5,831 bases of DNA from Deferribacteres bacterium. Lineage in GTDB: Bacteria > Thermosulfidibacterota > Thermosulfidibacteria > Thermosulfidibacterales > Thermosulfidibacteraceae. The DNA lies in NCBI GenBank assembly GCA_013153205.1, contig JAADEW010000092.1, positions 1-5,831 of the forward strand, written 5' to 3'. The notes beneath the pieces are model-generated. The model was not told the origin of the DNA. It worked only from the letters and a program-made list of their open reading frames with translations, and ran no database searches. Shown piece by piece: positions 1 to 5,831 of the stretch; position 1 is the first letter of the stretch; every line of letters begins with the position of its first letter. The translations under genes were made by a program, and so were the position numbers.

Positions 1-42
1 CTGCATCCTCTCGTCGTCTTCAACCACCAGTATCCGCTTCAT
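1..42 (-). CDS. Two-component response regulator, N-terminal fragment cut by window edge
   Basis: Only the first 14 codons are in the window; they read MKRILVVEDDERMQ. This is the usual opening of a CheY-like receiver domain: a hydrophobic first beta strand (residues 4-7) followed by the acidic cluster E8-D9-D10, which in this family helps bind Mg2+ next to the phosphorylated aspartate. The ATG overlaps the carB stop codon in an ATGA arrangement (4 bp shared), so translation is probably coupled and the gene is probably on the carB transcript. An extended Shine-Dalgarno sequence lies just upstream, within the last codons of carB. The output domain (DNA-binding, enzymatic or none) is outside the window, so its target cannot be stated. 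The strand, start and receiver call are well supported despite the short length; a chance match of this kind in frame and at an ATGA overlap is unlikely. Confidence 0.8.
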   Translation of the reverse strand, partial: MKRILVVEDDERMQ

Positions 43-3000
43 ACCACCTCTCTGTGATACTCCTGTATTGACCTTACCGTTATCTCTCCCTTTATCCTTG
101 CCTCTATCCCCTTAACTGCGGCCAGAGCGCCCGCCACCGTGGTGAAATACGGTATCCCGTAGTTGAGAGCCGTCCTCCTTATTACATAGGAGTCCTTTCT
201 GGCTTTTCCGCCGTAAGTGGTGTTTATAACCATATCAATTTCGCCGTTCTTCATCAAATCAACTATGTGAGGTCTCCCCTCGTGCACCTTGTTGACCACA
301 TCAACCTCAAGGCCGTGCCTCTTCAGAAACTCGGCAGTTCCCCGGGTTGAGACCACCCTGAACCCCAGCTCTTTAAGCTTTGCCACCACCTCAACGATGG
401 CAGGTTTGTCCTCATCCTTCACGCTCACAAAGACGCACCCTTTAAGGGGAAGGCGGTTTCCAGCCGCTTCCTGAGCCTTGTAGTAGGCAATGGGAAAGGT
501 CCTGTCTATCCCCATAACCTCACCGGTGCTTTTCATCTCAGGTCCCAGAATAACGTCCACCCCGGGAAACTTTATAAAGGGAAAGACAGCCTCCTTCACT
601 CCAACGTGGTTGAGCTTAAGCCTTCTCGGAAGCCCAAAGTCAGAAAGCTTATAGCCCAGCATCAATTTGGTAGCCACCTTAGCCAGAGGGATACCTATCA
701 CCTTGCTCACGAAAGGCACGGTTCTTGACGCTCTGGGGTTCACCTCAAGCACGTAAATTTCACCGTCTTTTATGGCATACTGAATGTTGATAAGCCCCAC
801 GACATTAAGCTCACGAGCCAGAGAAACGGTCTGCCTCTCAAGCTCGTCCATCACATCGCGGCTCAGAGAAAAGGGAGGTAGCGAACACGCCGAATCACCG
901 GAGTGGACCCCCGCCTCCTCTATATGCTCCATTATACCCGCAACAAAGACATTCTCTCCATCTGCCACGGCGTCCACATCCACTTCAATGGCGTCCTCAA
1001 GAAACTTGTCTATCAGCACGGGATGCTCAAAGGAGGCTTCAACGGCGTGCTCCATGTAATACAGAAGCTCCTCGTCGTTATAGACTATCTCCATAGCCCT
1101 TCCACCGAGCACATAGGAAGGCCTGACGAGCACCGGATAGCCTATGGCTCTTGCAACGCTTATAGCCTCGTCAACGGAGGTCACCGTTCCGTTGGGAGGC
1201 TGTTTCAGACCAAGAAGGTTCAAAAGCTCCCTGAACCTCTCCCTGTCCTCGGCTCTGTCTATGCTGTCAGAGGAAGTCCCCAGAATCCTCACCCCCTCAG
1301 CCTCCAGAGCTGTGGCGAGCTTAAGCGGGGTCTGGCCTCCAAACTGAAGTATCACCCCCTTTGGCTTTATCTCCTCAATTATGTTCATCACATCCTCAAA
1401 GGTAAGGGGTTCAAAGAAGAGCCTGTCGGAGGTATCGTAATCGGTGGAGACGGTCTCAGGATTGCAGTTCACCATAACCGCCTCATACCCCATCTCTTTA
1501 AGGGCAAAAACCGAGTGGACACAGCAGTAGTCAAACTCTATACCCTGACCAATTCTGTTGGGTCCACCTCCAAGAATGACCACCTTCTCCTTGTCGGAGC
1601 GGGGAATCTCATTTTCCCTTTCGTAGGTGGAGTAAAAGTAGGGGGTGTAAGCCTCAAACTCAGCGGCACATGTGTCAACGCTTTTGTAAACGGGAGAAAT
1701 GCCGAAGCTCTTCCTTTTGTTCCTTACATCCTTTTCGTCAACGCCCCACATTTCGGCAAGATAGACATCAGAAAAACCGAACTGCTTTGCCCTCTTCAAG
1801 TCCTCAGGCTTCAGGCTGTTGAAGTCCTGTCTCTTCAGCCTCTCCTCTTCCTCAACTATCTCCTTTATCTGATGCAAGAACCACGGGTCAATTCTGGTAA
1901 ACTGATGAATCCGCTCAAGGCTCATACCCGCCCTGAAGGCAGAAGCTATATACCAGAGCCTGTTCCACGTGGGATGCTTGAGGTTATACTCTATCACATC
2001 CAGATTCCACGAGCCGTCCTCTTTAAAAGCCTCTTTTTCTGGAGAAAAGCCGTATCTGTCTATCTCAAGAGACCTTATAGCCTTCTGAACCGCTTCCTTA
2101 AAGGTCCTGCCTATAGCCATAACCTCACCCACAGACTTCATCTGGGTGGTGAGGATAGTGTCGGTTTCGGGAAACTTCTCAAAAGCGAATCTGGGAATCT
2201 TCACCACGCAGTAGTCAATGGTGGGCTCGAAACACGCCGGGGTCTTTTTGGTTATGTCGTTGGGGATTTCGTCAAGGGTATAGCCCACTGCAAGCTTTGC
2301 CGCAATCTTGGCTATGGGAAAGCCTGTAGCTTTGGAGGCAAGAGCGGAAGAGCGGGAAACCCTCGGGTTCATCTCAATAACCACCATCCGCCCGTCCTCG
2401 GGATTCACCGCAAACTGTATGTTTGAACCGCCGGTCTCAACGCCTATCTCCCTTATAATGGCAATAGCCGCATCCCTCATGAGCTGATATTCTTTGTCTG
2501 TAAGGGTCTGAATGGGAGCAACGGTGATGGAGTCCCCCGTGTGAACGCCCATGGGGTCAAAGTTCTCTATGGAACAGATTATGACCACATTATCCGCAAG
2601 GTCCCTCATCACCTCAAGCTCAAACTCCTTCCAGCCTATAACGGACTCCTCTATGAGCACCTCCCCCACGGGAGATGCGGAAAGCCCCCACTCAATAGCC
2701 TCTTTGAACTCCTCCATGTTGTAGGCAACGGAGCCTCCCGTTCCTCCAAGGGTGAAAGAGGGCCTTATGATAGCGGGGAAGCCTATCTCCTTTATAATTT
2801 CCAGAGCCTCCTGCATGGACCTGATGTATCCGCTTTTAGGAACCTGAAGCCCTATGTTTTCCATAGCCTTTTTGAAGAGCTCCCTGTCCTCCGCCTTTTT
2901 GATAGCGTCAAGCTTGGCGCCTATAAGCTCAACTCCATATCTGTCAAGCACCCCCTCCTCACCCAGCTCAACTGCAAGGTTAAGAGCAGTCTGCCCGCCA

Positions 3001-3269
3001 AGGGTGGGAAGCAGGGCGTCAGGCCTCTCCCTCTCAATTATCCTCGCCACGCTTTCAACGGTGAGAGGCTCTATGTAGGTGACCGATGCCATCTCAGGGT
3101 CCGTCATTATGGTGGCAGGATTGCTGTTCACAAGAACCACCTCAAAGCCTTCCTGCTTGAGAACCTTGCACGCCTGAGTGCCCGAATAGTCAAACTCACA
3201 GGCCTGACCTATCACTATGGGACCAGAGCCTATAATAAGTATCTTCTTTATATCACTCCTTTTAGGCAT
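39..3269 (-). CDS. carB: Carbamoyl-phosphate synthase large subunit
   Basis: CarB makes carbamoyl phosphate from bicarbonate, ATP and ammonia, the ammonia being supplied by glutamine hydrolysis in CarA; the product feeds cytosolic pyrimidine and arginine synthesis. The 1076 residues match the family's usual length (E. coli 1073). Two homologous synthetase halves are visible. The first has VIGQACEFDYSG (19-30), R169 in RPSFTLGGTGGS, Q285, and E299/N301/R303 in IEMNPRVSR. The second has RIGQGIEFDY (572-581), R716, Q830, and E842/N844 in LEVNPRASR. The C-terminal allosteric domain keeps STRGTAEF (974-981), VNKVHEGRPHI (992-1002) and NTTYGG (1016-1021), the positions used for UMP/IMP binding in E. 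coli, and T1043 in the ornithine region. The ATG at 3269 is chosen because MPKRSDIKKILIIGSG is the standard N-terminus and a strong Shine-Dalgarno precedes it; the frame stays open 306 bp further upstream, but that stretch is antisense to the neighbouring gene. No carA is adjacent. A response regulator gene follows with a 4-bp overlap. Confidence 0.98.
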   Translation of the reverse strand: MPKRSDIKKILIIGSGPIVIGQACEFDYSGTQACKVLKQEGFEVVLVNSNPATIMTDPEMASVTYIEPLTVESVARIIERERPDALLPTLGGQTALNLAVELGEEGVLDRYGVELIGAKLDAIKKAEDRELFKKAMENIGLQVPKSGYIRSMQEALEIIKEIGFPAIIRPSFTLGGTGGSVAYNMEEFKEAIEWGLSASPVGEVLIEESVIGWKEFELEVMRDLADNVVIICSIENFDPMGVHTGDSITVAPIQTLTDKEYQLMRDAAIAIIREIGVETGGSNIQFAVNPEDGRMVVIEMNPRVSRSSALASKATGFPIAKIAAKLAVGYTLDEIPNDITKKTPACFEPTIDYCVVKIPRFAFEKFPETDTILTTQMKSVGEVMAIGRTFKEAVQKAIRSLEIDRYGFSPEKEAFKEDGSWNLDVIEYNLKHPTWNRLWYIASAFRAGMSLERIHQFTRIDPWFLHQIKEIVEEEERLKRQDFNSLKPEDLKRAKQFGFSDVYLAEMWGVDEKDVRNKRKSFGISPVYKSVDTCAAEFEAYTPYFYSTYERENEIPRSDKEKVVILGGGPNRIGQGIEFDYCCVHSVFALKEMGYEAVMVNCNPETVSTDYDTSDRLFFEPLTFEDVMNIIEEIKPKGVILQFGGQTPLKLATALEAEGVRILGTSSDSIDRAEDRERFRELLNLLGLKQPPNGTVTSVDEAISVARAIGYPVLVRPSYVLGGRAMEIVYNDEELLYYMEHAVEASFEHPVLIDKFLEDAIEVDVDAVADGENVFVAGIMEHIEEAGVHSGDSACSLPPFSLSRDVMDELERQTVSLARELNVVGLINIQYAIKDGEIYVLEVNPRASRTVPFVSKVIGIPLAKVATKLMLGYKLSDFGLPRRLKLNHVGVKEAVFPFIKFPGVDVILGPEMKSTGEVMGIDRTFPIAYYKAQEAAGNRLPLKGCVFVSVKDEDKPAIVEVVAKLKELGFRVVSTRGTAEFLKRHGLEVDVVNKVHEGRPHIVDLMKNGEIDMVINTTYGGKARKDSYVIRRTALNYGIPYFTTVAGALAAVKGIEARIKGEITVRSIQEYHREVV
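44..50 (-). promoter_or_regulatory. Ribosome binding site of the response regulator gene
   Basis: On the minus strand GAGGTGG lies two bases before the ATG at 42, inside the last codons of carB. GAGGTG matches the extended anti-Shine-Dalgarno pairing. It supports a genuine start overlapping the carB stop rather than an in-frame accident. Confidence 0.6.
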
Positions 3270-3274
3270 AGCTC

Positions 3275-3281
3275 CCTCCTC
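3275..3281 (-). promoter_or_regulatory. Ribosome binding site that fixes the carB start
   Basis: The minus strand carries GAGGAGG five bases before the ATG at 3269. This near-perfect Shine-Dalgarno sequence decides between that ATG and the upstream starts of the same open frame, none of which would give a CarB-like N-terminus. Confidence 0.85.
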
Positions 3282-3298
3282 AAGATGGGCAAAATAAC

Positions 3299-3327
3299 AA
3301 TAAAAGCCGCCAAGTTCAACTTGACAA
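3299..3327 (-). promoter_or_regulatory. Candidate carB promoter
   Basis: On the minus strand TTGTCA (3322-3327, five of six consensus bases) is followed after 17 bp by TTTATT (3299-3304, four of six). Transcription would begin near 3292, leaving a leader of roughly 20 bases that contains the ribosome binding site. A promoter is expected in this gap because carB is the first gene of its unit. A weaker alternative, TTGAAC (3314-3319) with TATTTT (3291-3296), would start too close to the ribosome binding site. No attenuator, pyrimidine-responsive leader or riboswitch fits in so short a leader. Confidence 0.4.
3311..3323. promoter_or_regulatory. Perfect 13-bp palindrome, candidate operator
   Basis: CAAGTT-C-AACTTG is a perfect inverted repeat with 6-bp arms and one central base. 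Its right arm overlaps the first three bases of the -35 element of the divergent IclR-family gene, and the whole element lies in or beside the core of the candidate carB promoter. IclR-family dimers usually bind short palindromes near their own promoter, so this is a good candidate for autoregulation and possibly shared control of carB. Symmetry and position are directly visible; protein binding is inferred. Confidence 0.5.
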
Positions 3328-3349
3328 CATGGAAACTTCGTTTTAATAT
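3321..3349 (+). promoter_or_regulatory. Consensus-like promoter of the IclR-family regulator gene
   Basis: TTGACA (3321-3326) matches the -35 consensus exactly. After an optimal 17-bp spacer comes TAATAT (3344-3349), four of six -10 bases. Transcription should start near 3356, giving a leader of about 25 bases that ends in the ribosome binding site. The strength of the match suggests that the promoter is intrinsically active and needs repression to be controlled. Confidence 0.8.
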
Positions 3350-3370
3350 TGCGGAAAATCCTGAAAACAA

Positions 3371-3376
3371 GAGGAG
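3371..3376 (+). promoter_or_regulatory. Ribosome binding site deciding the IclR-type gene start
   Basis: GAGGAG is followed by two consecutive ATG codons at 3380 and 3383. Spacing is 3 bases to the first and 6 bases to the second, so the second ATG is the more likely start. The choice changes the protein by one methionine only. Confidence 0.75.
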
Positions 3377-3382
3377 TAGATG

Positions 3383-4207
3383 ATGGTAAGAAAGAGAGAA
3401 AAGTCCGAATATTTGATACAATCGGTATCCAACGCATGTGATATACTTGAAAGTTTCTCCCTTGATGAAGAGGAGCTGGGCATAAACGAGCTGGCAAAAA
3501 GGCTTGAACTGAACAAGAATCAGGTTCAGAGACTGCTTGCCACTCTGGAATTTCGCGGATTCGTGGAACGCTCAAGATTAACAGGTGGATATAAACTTGG
3601 TTTGAAAATATTTGAGCTCGGACAGGTATATACGAGAAGACTTCAGATATTTAAAAAAGCCAAGCCCATTCTGGAGATGGTGGTGAAGGAGTGTAACGAA
3701 ACCGCTTATCTGGGCGACTTAAGGGGAGAATATGTGGTCTATCTCATGTCTGAGGAGACCAGCAAACCGGTAAGAGCGGTCTCAAGGGTGGGTTCAAGAT
3801 TCATGCCCCATTCAACGGCACTTGGAAAGGCTATACTTGCTTTCCTGCCTGAGGAGGAGATAGACAAGATATACCCGGAAGAAGAGCTTAAGGTCTTCAC
3901 ATCAAACACCATAAAAACCAAGTCCCAGCTGAAAAAAGAGCTGAAAGAGATACGGGAAAGGGGATACGCTCTGGACATGGAAGAGACGGAATACGGGGTC
4001 AGGTGCATCGGCGCCCCCATATTCAACTACACCACTAAAGTTATAGCGGGAATCTCCATCTCCGGACCCGTAACCAGATTCACCGAGGAGAGAATTGAAA
4101 ACGAGCTTGCCCCCACCATCGTTGAAGCGGCAAAGAAGCTGTCTCAGATTCTCGGATTTGACATAGGAGCCAAGATAAAGGAGAAGGTGGGGGAAGAGCT
4201 TTTATAG
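3383..4207 (+). CDS. IclR-family transcriptional regulator
   Basis: The 274-residue product has the two-domain IclR layout. An N-terminal winged helix-turn-helix spans about residues 10-75: the lead helix contains QSVSNACDILESF, the HTH is GINELAKRLELNKNQVQRLL, and the wing is TGGYKLGLK. A C-terminal effector-binding domain follows, with STALGKAILAFLP (144-156). Residues G194 to N215 fit the PROSITE IclR-family signature position by position, including E201, C208, I209, G210 and F214-N215. Family members act as cytosolic dimers or tetramers that sense small organic acids, sugars or aromatics; the ligand cannot be read from the sequence. The gene diverges from carB across 110 bp containing its own strong promoter and a palindrome, which suggests autoregulation and possible control of carB. 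Its 3' end overlaps the convergent DUF512 gene by 6 bp and no terminator is visible. The family call is firm; the regulon is unknown. Confidence 0.93.
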   Translation: MVRKREKSEYLIQSVSNACDILESFSLDEEELGINELAKRLELNKNQVQRLLATLEFRGFVERSRLTGGYKLGLKIFELGQVYTRRLQIFKKAKPILEMVVKECNETAYLGDLRGEYVVYLMSEETSKPVRAVSRVGSRFMPHSTALGKAILAFLPEEEIDKIYPEEELKVFTSNTIKTKSQLKKELKEIRERGYALDMEETEYGVRCIGAPIFNYTTKVIAGISISGPVTRFTEERIENELAPTIVEAAKKLSQILGFDIGAKIKEKVGEELL

Positions 4208-5464
4208 GTCTTTCACAAACTCACAGAAGCCTTCAGGGGATGAAGGGGCAACGAGGAGCTCTTTTCCGCTCAAAGTCTTCAGTTCGTCAAGGCTGAAGTC
4301 GTCAAGGGTTATTCCGTCGTCGTTGAAAATCACCGAGGGAAGAATTACCCTATCGCACTTCAGGGAAGAGATAGCCCTGAGGATGTCCCGCCCAAAGAGG
4401 AGTCCGGAAACGGTGACGGTTCTTCCAAGAGAGAGATTGGGCACCCCCAGAACGAAAAAGCGGGAAAAGCCCTTTTTGTGCAGAAGCCTTTCGAGAAAGG
4501 GGGAAAAGGCCTCTCCCGTAACAAACGCCGCATCAACGGCTCTGCCTTTTTCAATTTTCCGCTCAACCACGCTCTGAAAGCGGGCTATCATGCCTACTCC
4601 GTCCTCAAGCTGAAAGAAATCCTCGTAAAACTCGGAATCAGGTATGGGAACAGCCGCTTTTATAAAAAGCTCATCAGCAGGGAAGACAAACCTCGTCCCC
4701 GCCTTCTTTAAAAAGGAGTCTCCAAGCTCCATACAGGTTTTAAGCACATCCTGAGCAGAACGGGAATCAAAAGCCCTGATGGGATACAATCCCTTTCTGA
4801 ACTTAGTAATCCCCACGGGCACAACGGCAACTGACCTCACCCCCGGAAAGAGGGAGAACAAGTCCTTTATGCTCCTTTCAAGCACCTCGCCGTCGTTTAT
4901 TCCGGGACAGACCACAATCTGGGTGTGAACGGTGATTCCCATGTCCACAAGCCTTCTCAGGTTCTCCATAATGCGAGCCGCCTCTCTGTGCCGCATCATC
5001 TTTACCCTGAGGGAAGGGTCCGTGGTGTGAACAGAAACGTAAAGGGGAGACAGCCTCTGTTCGCCGATTCTCCGGTAGTCCTCAGGAGAAAGGTTGGTAA
5101 GGGTTATGTAATTACCCAGAAGGAAGGAGAGCCGGTAATCGTCGTCTTTAAAGTAGAGGCTTCTTCTCATGTTGGGCGGCATCTGGTCCATAAAGCAGAA
5201 GATACACCTGCATCTGCACGGGATAGGCTTTATTGACTCAACCACGATACCGAGCCCTTCATCGCCCTTCTCAATCTCATACTCAATGAGCTCACCCACG
5301 CGGTTTTTCACAAGCAACACCAGAAAGTCCGCTTCAGAAAAGAACATGAAATCCAGATAATCCCTCACAGGATTGCCGTTTATGGAAATCAGGACGTCGC
5401 CTTCTGATATCCCAAGCTCAGAGGCTATACTGTCAGGAATCACTTTTATTATTTTTACCGCCAT
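4202..5464 (-). CDS. DUF512 family protein: PDZ domain plus radical SAM-like Fe-S domain
   Basis: The 420-residue protein begins with a PDZ domain (about 1-65; GDVLISINGNPV at 22-33). Next comes a cysteine cluster, C83-x3-C87-x2-C90 with an extra C85, then FMDQMPPNMRRSLYFKDDDYR and SFLLGNYITLTNL (113-125), which are hallmarks of the DUF512/TIGR03279 group of putative iron-sulfur oxidoreductases. HTTDP (146-150), VHTQIVVCPGINDG (179-192), VPVGITKFRKGLYP (215-228), QLEDGVGM (285-292), VTGEAFSP (315-322) and TVTVSGLLFGRDI (349-361) follow in the order expected for a full-length member. The cluster resembles a radical SAM site with the atypical C-x3-C-x2-C spacing. No reaction or substrate is established for the family that I can name, so none is assigned. 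The ATG at 5464 is preferred because it gives an intact PDZ N-terminus, although it lies 32 bp inside the upstream gene and its Shine-Dalgarno is poor; translation is probably coupled. Confidence 0.9.
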   Translation of the reverse strand: MAVKIIKVIPDSIASELGISEGDVLISINGNPVRDYLDFMFFSEADFLVLLVKNRVGELIEYEIEKGDEGLGIVVESIKPIPCRCRCIFCFMDQMPPNMRRSLYFKDDDYRLSFLLGNYITLTNLSPEDYRRIGEQRLSPLYVSVHTTDPSLRVKMMRHREAARIMENLRRLVDMGITVHTQIVVCPGINDGEVLERSIKDLFSLFPGVRSVAVVPVGITKFRKGLYPIRAFDSRSAQDVLKTCMELGDSFLKKAGTRFVFPADELFIKAAVPIPDSEFYEDFFQLEDGVGMIARFQSVVERKIEKGRAVDAAFVTGEAFSPFLERLLHKKGFSRFFVLGVPNLSLGRTVTVSGLLFGRDILRAISSLKCDRVILPSVIFNDDGITLDDFSLDELKTLSGKELLVAPSSPEGFCEFVKDL

Positions 5465-5831
5465 TTCCGTATATAAAAACCATCCCCTTTCTGAAATACT
5501 GATAACCCGATGCCACCGTAAGAATGAGGGTAATTACGTAAAGAAGATGCATGAAAAACTGGGAAGAGGTGCCCCTTATCTTCTGAATCAGAGCCGCAAT
5601 AACCGTGATTATCTGGAAAAAAGTGGTGGCTTTGCCCAGCTTTGAAGGCTCTATCTTCACATTATCCACGGAAAAGAGCTTCAGTATGATAACGCCGCCC
5701 ACCAGAAGAACATCCCTGCTCACAACGGCAACGGTGAGCCACGGTGGAATAACCTTAAACTCGCTCAGAGTTATGTAGGAAGCCACCATCATCACCTTAT
5801 CGGCAAGGGGGTCTATTATGGTGCCCAAGGC
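5433..5831 (-). CDS. pgsA: CDP-alcohol phosphatidyltransferase, PgsA-like, 5' end outside window
   Basis: The visible C-terminal 132 residues begin ALGTIIDPLADK. This is the second half of the CDP-alcohol phosphatidyltransferase motif, G-x3-D-x3-D (G3, D7 and D11 of the fragment), whose aspartates bind metal and activate the acceptor alcohol. The first half (DG-x2-AR) lies beyond the edge. SRDVLLVGG (38-46) and PSKLGKATTFFQ (62-73) are typical of bacterial PgsA-type proteins, and hydrophobic segments near 12-22, 28-51, 70-83 and 92-110 fit an integral inner-membrane protein. The expected reaction joins CDP-diacylglycerol and glycerol 3-phosphate to give phosphatidylglycerol phosphate. Other enzymes of the superfamily, such as a CDP-alcohol type cardiolipin synthase, share these motifs, so the exact substrate is less certain than the family. 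Visible plus missing length is consistent with the usual 180-200 residues. The last 32 bp overlap the start of the DUF512 gene, and the hydrophilic tail (GNGGKNNKSDS) is encoded there. Confidence 0.85.
   Translation of the reverse strand, partial: ALGTIIDPLADKVMMVASYITLSEFKVIPPWLTVAVVSRDVLLVGGVIILKLFSVDNVKIEPSKLGKATTFFQIITVIAALIQKIRGTSSQFFMHLLYVITLILTVASGYQYFRKGMVFIYGNGGKNNKSDS

Noticed and set aside
903..2426. A 507-codon open frame on the plus strand opposite carB, with a second one at 2541-3383
   Set aside because: Both lie in the frame whose codons exactly oppose carB codons, so stops there require Leu TTA/CTA or Ser TCA in carB, which this gene rarely uses. The translations show no recognisable domain.
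3330..3346. TGGAAA followed by CGTTTTAA in the promoter spacer as an E. coli IclR-like operator
   Set aside because: Only the left half resembles the E. coli IclR site (TGGAAATNATTTCCA); the right half does not complete the symmetry. The palindrome at 3311-3323 is better.
3270..3575. A 102-residue upstream extension of the carB frame
   Set aside because: It is antisense to the promoter and 5' end of the regulator gene, has no similarity to CarB N-termini that I recognise, and a strong Shine-Dalgarno sits just before the ATG at 3269.
4230..4246. Hairpin CCTTCA-GGGGA-TGAAGG just past the regulator gene stop, as a terminator
   Set aside because: The stem is only 6 bp, no U-run follows on either strand, and it lies within the DUF512 coding region.
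4323..5360. Several short plus-strand open frames opposite the DUF512 gene
   Set aside because: They have no ribosome binding sites or recognisable motifs and lie antisense to a well-conserved coding region.

Overview
This is a gene-dense bacterial window with essentially no spare DNA. Shine-Dalgarno sites are strong and purine-rich, two same-strand gene pairs overlap, and Arg AGG/AGA and Ile ATA codons are common. The proteins are rich in Glu, Lys and Arg. Together this suggests a thermophilic, deep-branching or delta-like bacterium; an Aquificota (Desulfurobacteriaceae-like) origin is a low-confidence guess, because nothing here fixes the taxon.

Layout. Positions 1-42 (minus) hold the first 14 codons of a two-component response regulator. 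Its ATG overlaps the stop codon of the gene before it, carB (39-3269, minus), which encodes a complete 1076-residue carbamoyl-phosphate synthase large subunit. A 110-bp gap (3270-3379) separates carB from a divergent IclR-family transcription regulator (3383-4207, plus). The gap carries a consensus sigma-70-type promoter for the regulator gene, a weaker candidate promoter for carB whose -35 element lies on the same bases, and a perfect 6-1-6 palindrome across both. The regulator gene runs tail to tail into a DUF512-type PDZ/radical SAM-like gene (4202-5464, minus), and the two coding regions overlap by 6 bp. That gene starts 32 bp inside the end of a CDP-alcohol phosphatidyltransferase gene (PgsA-like; 5433-5831, minus), whose 5' end lies outside the window.

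How the genes may work together. CarB makes carbamoyl phosphate for pyrimidine and arginine synthesis. It needs the small subunit CarA, which is not next to it: carB is the first gene of its transcription unit, with a signalling gene as its downstream partner. The divergent IclR-type protein is a natural candidate to bind the shared intergenic palindrome and control itself and possibly carB; this is inferred from arrangement only. The PgsA-like and DUF512 genes look like the end of a separate operon, linking phospholipid headgroup synthesis to an uncharacterised iron-sulfur protein. No tRNA, rRNA, CRISPR array, insertion sequence or convincing intrinsic terminator was seen.
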